NCBI RefSeq assembly: GCF_024679245.1
Contig: NC_090191.1
Span: forward strand, 6,209,267-6,273,266
DNA from: Pseudorasbora parva
Lineage: Eukaryota > Chordata > Actinopteri > Cypriniformes > Gobionidae
Direction of reading: 5' to 3'
DNA length: 64,000 nucleotides
The position numbers were made by a program, and so were the translations under genes. Shown piece by piece: positions 58,240 to 64,000 of the stretch (positions are counted from its first letter, which is position 1; every line of letters begins with the position of its first letter). A model generated the notes under the pieces. That model did not search any database, was not told where the DNA came from, and saw only the letters and a list, made by a program, of their open reading frames with translations.

Positions 58240-58963
58240 TTTATTGTACGTTTTCTTAAAGGGGCCAGGAGATTAAACCCGCCTCGCCCTTCCTCAGTCC
58301 CTATTTGGGACCTCGCTGTGGTTTTAGAAGCAGTGTCCCCCCTCCTAACCACTTCAGACCACGAGCTTGAAGCACTTATCACTCAAAACCGCTTTTCTAC
58401 TGGCTTTTGCCTCGGTTAAGCGAGTGGGTGGCTCTCACTCTCCGTGAGGCCTTCCTGTCTTGAGTTCGGGTCCAACAACTTCTAGGTTGTGCTCAAACCG
58501 AGACATGGTTTTATACCCAAAGTGCTATCAACCCTTTTCATAATCCAGGTCATTACACTGCTTCCTTTACCCGCGTCTCAGAGAGAATAAGATGCGAACC
58601 TATTCCGCCCAGTCAGAGCATTGAGATCGTAGATTGTATCTAGAGCGCTCTGCCCCCATTTCAGGCAGTCGGATCAGCTCTTCATTGCTTCAGTGGCCGC
58701 ACTAAGATTGTGCTGTCATGAGACAAGAACTCTCACACTGGATAGTGGATGCGATCTCACTAGCATATAGGTCTAAGAACCTAACCTCTCCTACAGGCAT
58801 TAAAGCCCACTCCACTAGAGGCATAGCCTCGTCCTGGGCTTGGTCATGTGGCACTTCCATGGAAGATATCTATGCGGCAGCAGGCTGGGCCTCTCCGTCC
58901 ACTTTTAGCAGATTCTACAATTTGGAGGTCCCAGCTTTACAAGCAGTGCTTTTCTCCGTCTAA
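58240..58963 (+). pseudogene. DIRS tyrosine recombinase remnant (copy 3)
   Basis: The frame begins FIVRFLKGARRLNPPRPSSV and is later interrupted. The C-terminal catalytic block is well preserved: LSHWIVDAISLAYRSKNL, HSTRGIASSWAWSCGTSM, DIYAAAGWASPSTFSRFYNL and VPALQAVLFSV, including the His-x-x-Arg pair and the putative nucleophilic Tyr in SRFYNL. The central part (about 58420-58700) is frameshifted. Confidence 0.85.
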
Positions 58964-59217
58964 GGGCCCTTCTGCAGCCCTGGCAACACGATTGCTATTG
59001 CATTCCGCTTATACACAATCGTTCTTAAGCACCATTACACTCTACCATAGATCCGACTATGTCCGGTCAGGTGTTCAAACGAACCGACTCTTCCAGTTCT
59101 TTCATTTCCCTTACAAAGACCGCCTGTGTCGGTCTCTCAAGAGATTTTTTGAATACTTTCCCTCATTCAGTTAGGGATTTTGGGTCAGTCAGCACACACG
59201 GCGTTTTACATTGTGTT

Positions 59218-59312
59218 CCCATACGCAATACGAGGAACCTCTCAAAATGGAATGTACTCGGTTACTTTCGTAACCTCGGTTCCCTGAGAGAGGGAACGAG
59301 TATTGCGTACCG
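59218..59312. repeat. Internal complementary region of DIRS copy 3
   Basis: CCCATACGCAATACGAGG with the following AACCTCTC is the exact complement of 54827-54852, and 59254-59310 complements the right terminus at about 59550-59603. It would align the two element ends during formation of the circular DNA. Confidence 0.85.
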
Positions 59313-59603
59313 CGCCGTGTTCGTGCTTCTCAGGTGTTGCTTCTGTCAATTTTAAAACCTGACACCTATGGCGAATCAGGGTCTTATATAGCCTCCTGTA
59401 TGCAATTTAAGTCCCTTTTTCTGCGTTACTAAATCAGAGTGCTCCTCGCGCCTGGCTATTGCAGTGCAGCTGCACTGCGCTTTACATAGATACCTTTATT
59501 AATAACATTTTGCTTCATATTCTCGAGAAAAGCAGTTTTTCCCATACGAAATACTCGTTCCCTCTCTCAGGGAACCGAGGTTACGAAATAAACCGAGTAC
59601 GTT

Positions 59604-60760
59604 TCATGACCCTTTAAAGTACTACATTTAAACAACATTTTATTTAATTAATTAATTTCATATTTATATAGCCTAGTACTTTAGATTTAGCTCACACAAG
59701 TGCCAACACATTTAGACATAGGTTACAGCCTAAAATCACAAACATTTTAAATTAAAACTTACAATAGGTTGTTCAAAAACAGCCGACGCTAGTCTTTTCT
59801 TTCGTTTTTGAACCCTTTTAAAAGAAATCCTGCAGGTCATAAAGAACTTTGCTTTCCACCTCCAAGATCGTGTGCTATCCATTATGGCAATTTTTTTTAA
59901 CCTAAATGCCTGTAAGGTGTCGTTTTCCTTGCTTTACTTGAGAAAAAATGCCATGTGTTGACTTCGAAATAAGACTATATTTTAAATTATATGCATCTGT
60001 GGTTAAATTACTAGATTTGCATCAGTACGTGTTTATTTTAATGCGAACAATGTTCTATCACTTTAATGCAGCAGTGCAGCAAAGCAAAAAATAGACTTGG
60101 TACGAAAACGATCCGTGCACTGCTGCAGATGCACCACACCTGGAACGGACTGCACCGCATCTGCGTGCAGTGTGAAACGGGTGTCACTGTATGTGATGTC
60201 CATGTACTGAACTCTTGTTATTTAACTATGGCAAGGTTATTTCAATTTTTCATTCTACCGCACCTTTAGAGTTACAATAAAACCGCATCAAACAAAGAAA
60301 GGCTGTTGTATTTTCGAATGCTGATAAAAGGTAAGGTAAAATGTACAAATAATGCCACTTTATTTGAATAAAATAAATCTGTACTTAAATGTCATTAAAT
60401 TTAAAATATTTTTGACTTCATGGTAATAAGCGGTTCTAATTTACATGACAAATGAAAATCACAAACATGACATTTAATGAATTCATTTATGAAAATAAAG
60501 TGGGCTGAATCCAAATACCTCTAAAAAAATGTTGTTCTGTGAAACTGAAGATACCATCATTCGAGCAGCATAGATAGACCATAAGAAAAAAAAGATTAAA
60601 CAGACAAATAAAATGTCTAGGTCATGGTGAAGCCAGCATAATTTTGTCTGATCTCAACATCTGTCCACATGAGGCGAACCGCTTAATGTTAAATTAAAGT
60701 GCTGCGTTAGGACACTTCAAAAATATCAATTTCTGTAGAGCTAGACAAGGATCACATGAC
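59604..60760. other. Intergenic, nothing recognised
   Basis: AT-rich sequence with no gene. A CTGCTGCAGATGCACCACAC and CACCGCATCTGCGTGCAG pair (about 60119-60170) suggests a short foldback. Confidence 0.4.
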
Positions 60761-60788
60761 TGAGTTCAGCTTTGAGAATTAAACCAAC

Positions 60789-61056
60789 CTGTTTGTTCCT
60801 CATTTGTTACTTCATGTTTCAAACTGAATACATGTTCAATCTTCACATCTTCACTCTCCTCTTTAATGAACACCATCTTTGTTTGTTCCTCAGTTTCTTC
60901 ATGTTTCACTCTCAATGTTTCTTCGAACTTCACATCTTCACTTTCCTCTTTAATAAACACCATCCTTGTTTGTTCCTCAGTTTCTTCATGTTTCACTCCA
61001 AATGTTTCTTCAAACTTCATGTCTTCAAATTCCAATTTAATAAACGCCACCTTTAA
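60789..61056 (-). CDS. FiNZ-type N-terminal coding exon with three tandem modules (candidate exon 2 of ZNF-D)
   Basis: On the minus strand the exon encodes three head-to-tail acidic modules: VAFIKLEFEDMKFEETFGVK with HEETEEQTR, then MVFIKEESEDVKFEETLRVK with HEETEEQTK, then MVFIKEESEDVKIEHVFSLK with HEVTNEEQT. The donor ACAG/GTTGGT at 60787-60789 has the phase used by the ZNF terminal exons. Compared with the exon at 37157-37373, the 5' UTR and its acceptor are deleted and the first ATG is GTG, so the first module may not be translated unless an upstream ATG is used. The second and third modules each start with Met. It is either a gene with an altered start or a decaying exon. Confidence 0.7.
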
Positions 61057-61140
61057 GATGAAAATAATCACAGAAATAAATCTTGTTATCTAAATCTCTA
61101 GTTCAGTCACTGGTAAGAGAGTCAGAGATAGTTAATGGAC

Positions 61141-61180
61141 TTACAGTGTTTTTAGTCTGATTAGACTAAAAGCACTGTAA
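61141..61180. repeat. 40-nt hairpin in the ZNF intron
   Basis: Arms 61141-61158 and 61163-61180 are inverted repeats matching at 17 of 18 positions around a 4-nt loop GATT. The paralogous intron near 37.41 kb lacks it. Confidence 0.85.
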
Positions 61181-61567
61181 ACTAAATCTCTGAGTGTCTC
61201 AATCAGCCCTAGTTCAGTCCCTCAAAACTAACACAACAAATTAGTAAAATAATATAAATTATACATACCCTTAATATATTAGGCAGTTTAGATATTTAAT
61301 GATTTGTAGAAATTGAGATAGAAATTAAAATGGAGCGCTTCGAACAACTTAATCATTTGCTACGAATCAATTGATTCACTGTTCTCTCGTCACTCTCCAT
61401 AGACTGAATTCATGTTTGAACTGATTAACTATAAAGAGCGAAATACGACGCTCTTTCATCCACATGAAGTTAGAAAAAGCACTGCAATTCTTACATTAAT
61501 AACACACTATTCATTCGTTCGTTTATGTCGCTGTAAACACTTTAAATGCTTAAAACACAAACCTTAC

Positions 61568-61660
61568 TTCAGCCGAATCACAACAAATGCATGAGCGCGG
61601 CGCAGCCTTGAATACCAAATTAAAAGTCACGTTCACTGCTGAGTCTAAAATCACATAAGT
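61568..61660 (-). promoter_or_regulatory. Candidate non-coding exon 1/promoter of ZNF-D
   Basis: On the minus strand AAGGCTGCGCCGCGCTCATG leads to TCGGCTGAA and then donor GTAAGG at 61567-61562. It is paralogous to 38640-38790 over the exon and both flanks. Exon and donor calls are inferred from that conservation and from the good donor consensus. Confidence 0.55.
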
Positions 61661-62020
61661 GCATAGAAATACGTAGAAAATATATTTTTAAAAAGATGAC
61701 AAAATTCAGAGTTGAATATATTATTGAAATACGTTTAATAATACAATGGTAAGTTACAGTTCACATTAACAGTTAAAAAGACCATTAGTTCTGCTGTTTC
61801 TTCAATCTGTCATAGATCAGCATTAATAGTTCACCAACAGATGAACATCCTTTCATCATTTACTCTCACCCTCATGACACATACACTGTCAAAAATACAG
61901 AGTACAATTACAGTAAAAAAATAGCTAGTGAATCACCAAAATGCAAGAATCATTGTGCATTAATTTAGTGTAAGTGGCGATATATAGTGGATAATAAATG
62001 TGAATAATAAAAAGTGCTTT
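61661..62020. other. Flank with a repeat fragment
   Basis: Homology to the 38.8-kb flank continues to about 61745. CATCATTTACTCTCACCCTCATGACAC near 61854 resembles the end of a common fish DNA element. Confidence 0.4.
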
Positions 62021-62021
62021 C

Positions 62022-62195
62022 CTGTAGCTCAACCAGTAGAGCATGGCACTAGCAAGGTCATGGGTTCGATTCATAGGGAAAGCAAGCAAGCAAGCAAGAA
62101 AGAACTGACAATAATGTAAAAATGTGTACCTTGAATGCAATGTAAGTCGCTTAGGATAAAAGTGTCTGCCAAATGCATAAGTGTTATTATATTAT
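62022..62195 (+). repeat. tRNA-derived SINE
   Basis: TGTAGCTCAACCAGTAGAGCA is an A-box region and GGTCATGGGTTCGATTC a B-box region about 35 bp later, so the 5' part is tRNA-derived with an internal Pol III promoter. The body ACCTTGAATGCAATGTAAGT with GTCTGCCAAATGCATAA and a short repetitive tail are typical of a fish SINE. An (AAGC)n run at about 62081-62098 is inserted between the tRNA part and the body. Confidence 0.8.
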
Positions 62196-63620
62196 TATGT
62201 TAATTATTTATATAATAATATATATTAATTATAATTATATAATAATATATAATAAACTGACGATAAATAACAAGGTCGCGCTGTTGACGCTCGTGCAGCC
62301 TCTCCAGGAGAAATTACAACACTTGAGCATTTAAGCTGGTTCTTGAATACCACCATCACGACTGAAAATGACACTGATTTCATATGACATCAATTGACAT
62401 AAACAATTCATTAACATGCACTTAAAGTCACTTACGTTTTTCGATGCAATATTGAGTATTTTTGTTCTATTTCAGCCACGAAAATCGTTCAAAGCAGAAC
62501 CGTAACGCGTCTCACAGCAACAAGTGTGTTACTGAACGATACAGCGTTTAAAATGAATCATTTTAATGAATGACTCAATGACTCACTCTACTGGAGGTTT
62601 AGTTTGATGTTTAAACATACTTTCCAACATTTCTTATTTGTCTATTCAAAACTAAAAATCTCAAAACATTATTTAATGCAGTTGAAATTTTTCAGAGTAA
62701 AGTATTTAATTTGATTGGAACGGCCCTTATAGTCTCTTATTTTAATTTAATGTATTGCTCAAATTTAACAATATAAAATGAAACCTGAAGCATAGACTAT
62801 ATTTAATAAGATTAGGTGGGAAATGCCCTTTATAAAGGGTGAAAATATCACAAATTTCAAATGATTTAATAAAAATAAAAAATAAATCACAAATATGCAG
62901 ATTTAAATATGTCAAAGCTGATTGAACACTGGTGAGAATATTGCTTCAAAATAAATTATATTTACAACACACACACACACACACAAAATATTTGTAAAAA
63001 ATCCAGACAAGCAAATTTTTTACTCGGACAAGTGAATGAACGATTTATTTGTCCGAAGGACAAGCACATGAACATGCTTAATGTCAAGCCCTGTATAGGC
63101 AAATATCGGTCGCAAGAACTATTAACACCCCCCAAAAAAAACATTAAACACAAACACTTCAACATTCAACATTCCCTGTCTCACGCATAACTACCAAACT
63201 TGTCTGGTGCATGCACAATAAGTTTCATTTTAGCAGCATCCAGTAGTGGAGTTATACGGAGTTCTCCTGGCTTTGTATATTCCTTAAAATCTGGTTTCTT
63301 TGTGTGATATTACTGTGCATTAATAACTCTGTAAGTAAAAATATATTCCTTATTATCATTGTAGATGTGTTTCAGAGTGTGTCATCGCGTAATTCAGTGA
63401 ATATTACCTCAGAACAATTATTGGGTCAATATACATACAATCGGTGTAATGCTCACCTATTTGAGTAAACATCCATTTTTTGTTCTTAACAATGCTTAAT
63501 TTGTTTTTTAAAAAAAATATTTGATTATCATGTATGTTGACTAAAATATGTATCCAGTGTCTGATTGGCATATTAACAATTGTTAATAAAGTGCGCACGA
63601 CAGTGCTGAAGCAGTGCACA
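62196..63620. other. Intergenic, nothing recognised
   Basis: A TAATTATA-rich stretch (about 62190-62255) and a CA run near 62966 are seen. The segment 62995-63100 contains TGTCAAGCCCTG and may be a repeat end. No gene. Confidence 0.4.
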
Positions 63621-63629
63621 CACTTTCTA

Positions 63630-63838
63630 ATTTGTTTGAAGATATTTTTTGATGATGTTTTTATTCCCTTTCTGGACATGGACAGTATAGTGTGTCTACA
63701 CTTAGATACACTGTCGGACTAAATATAACATATCTTAAAATGTGTTCCGAAGATGAACGGAGGTCTTACGGGTGTGGAACGACATTAGGGTGAGTCATTA
63801 ATGACATCAATTTCATTTTTGGGTGAACTAACCCTTCA
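63630..63838 (-). mobile_element. Fragment of a TTAGTTCACCCAAAAATGAAA element
   Basis: Read on the minus strand the end is AGTTCACCCAAAAATGAAAT, followed by CTCACCCTAATGTCGTTCCA, CACCCGTAAGACCTCCG and TTCATCTTCGGAACACA. The inner part (CTGTCCATGTCCAGAAAGG) also fits. This is one end of a very common non-autonomous element of cyprinids. The other end is outside or lost. Confidence 0.65.
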
Positions 63839-64000
63839 AGGTATTTAGCAAACTGGGTTGTTCATAATAGTATGGGAAAAACAGAGAATGTATTATATGA
63901 CTTACCAATATTATTACATCACTGAAGACTTTACACTGTTCTGGATAGATTCAATTAAATTAGCATGCTTTTTTGTGTGTCTGATGGAGTTAACAAATTA
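63839..64000. other. Window end, nothing recognised
   Basis: AT-rich sequence without a gene or repeat end that I can identify. Confidence 0.4.

Larger units (their letters stand above)
54817..59603 (+). mobile_element. DIRS-like retrotransposon, copy 3, with both ITRs and the internal complementary region
   Basis: The left terminal repeat (54817-55112) and right terminal repeat (59351-59603) are inverted copies (shared GAATATGAAGCAAAA, CCAGGCGCGAGGAGC and CCTGATTCGCCATAGGTGTC). Just inside the right end, 59218-59243 is an exact 26-nt complement of 54827-54852 near the left end, and 59254-59310 is complementary to the right terminus. That combination is the internal complementary region of DIRS elements, used as a template for joining the ends of a circular intermediate. 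Reverse transcriptase, RNase H and tyrosine recombinase remnants lie in order on the plus strand. Gag is not recognisable; foreign sequence occupies about 55390-57150. Confidence 0.88.

Noticed and set aside
62022..62100. Functional tRNA gene
   Set aside because: A and B boxes are present, but the acceptor stem does not close and a SINE body follows, so it is a tRNA-derived SINE.

Overview
This looks like a vertebrate nuclear window, most likely from a cyprinid teleost (zebrafish/carp relatives). The reasons are AT-rich non-coding DNA with long TA and CA microsatellites, spliced genes, a cluster of C2H2 zinc-finger exons whose short acidic first-coding exons match the fish-specific FiNZ (fish N-terminal zinc-finger associated) ZNF family, and a dense mix of DIRS, hAT, PIF-Harbinger, Tc1/mariner, piggyBac, L2-like, gypsy and tRNA-SINE sequence typical of cyprinid genomes. 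No prokaryotic, plasmid or phage features were seen.

Gene layer. Four long C2H2 terminal exons are present: ZNF-A (+, about 3.85-4.6 kb, 8 fingers), ZNF-B (-, 15.8-16.7 kb, 9 fingers with one broken), ZNF-C (-, 23.9-25.1 kb, 12 fingers) and ZNF-D (-, 42.4-43.7 kb, 13 good fingers plus a broken one). Each starts at the same splice acceptor and phase and then encodes DLxxLKE-type linker sequence. Two acidic N-terminal exons lie on the minus strand (about 37.2-37.4 and 60.8-61.1 kb) and splice in the matching phase; each has a candidate non-coding first exon upstream (about 38.65-38.8 and 61.57-61.66 kb). The simplest reading is that 38.7/37.3 kb pairs with ZNF-C and 61.6/60.9 kb pairs with ZNF-D; ZNF-A and ZNF-B have no visible first exon here. 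Two decayed terminal exons (about 15.4-15.5 and 17.0-17.15 kb) and decayed fingers 3' of ZNF-A and ZNF-D show birth and death of this family.

Mobile layer by region. 0-3.8 kb: a 0.7 kb TIR element, a TTTAGTC-rich element and a gypsy integrase relic next to ZNF-A. 6-13 kb: a 1.1 kb TIR element, a tRNA-like sequence, a long repeat shared with 53.6-54.4 kb, a small hAT with an 8-bp duplication, a hAT transposase relic and a PIF-Harbinger MITE. 14.5-20.6 kb: Tc1/mariner relics. 21-23.8 kb and 26.4-29.1 kb: two related DIRS-like elements in opposite orientations; the second is split by an L2-type tail. 29.9-34.6 kb: nested MITEs with a 2.4 kb hAT that has a perfect 8-bp duplication. 37.6-38.3 kb: an ACGTT-rich MITE. 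43.8-45.05 kb: a Harbinger-type element containing a palindromic insert. 45.8-48.4 kb: dyad-repeat DNA, a LINE fragment and a GC-rich repeat block. 48.5-52.4 kb: a multi-exon piggyBac (PGBD4-like) gene, disabled by one frameshift and one nonsense codon. 54.8-59.6 kb: a DIRS element with both inverted termini and the internal complementary region. 62 kb: a tRNA-derived SINE.

How it fits together. FiNZ-type zinc-finger proteins are proposed to repress transposons; here duplicating ZNF exons are interleaved with the element classes such proteins could target. That functional link is inference. I did not find an obviously new molecular system. The most unusual items are the triplicated acidic exon at 60.8 kb, the piggyBac gene with duplicated 3' non-coding exons, the structurally complete DIRS ends, and the GC-rich block shared in inverted orientation between 47 and 55 kb.
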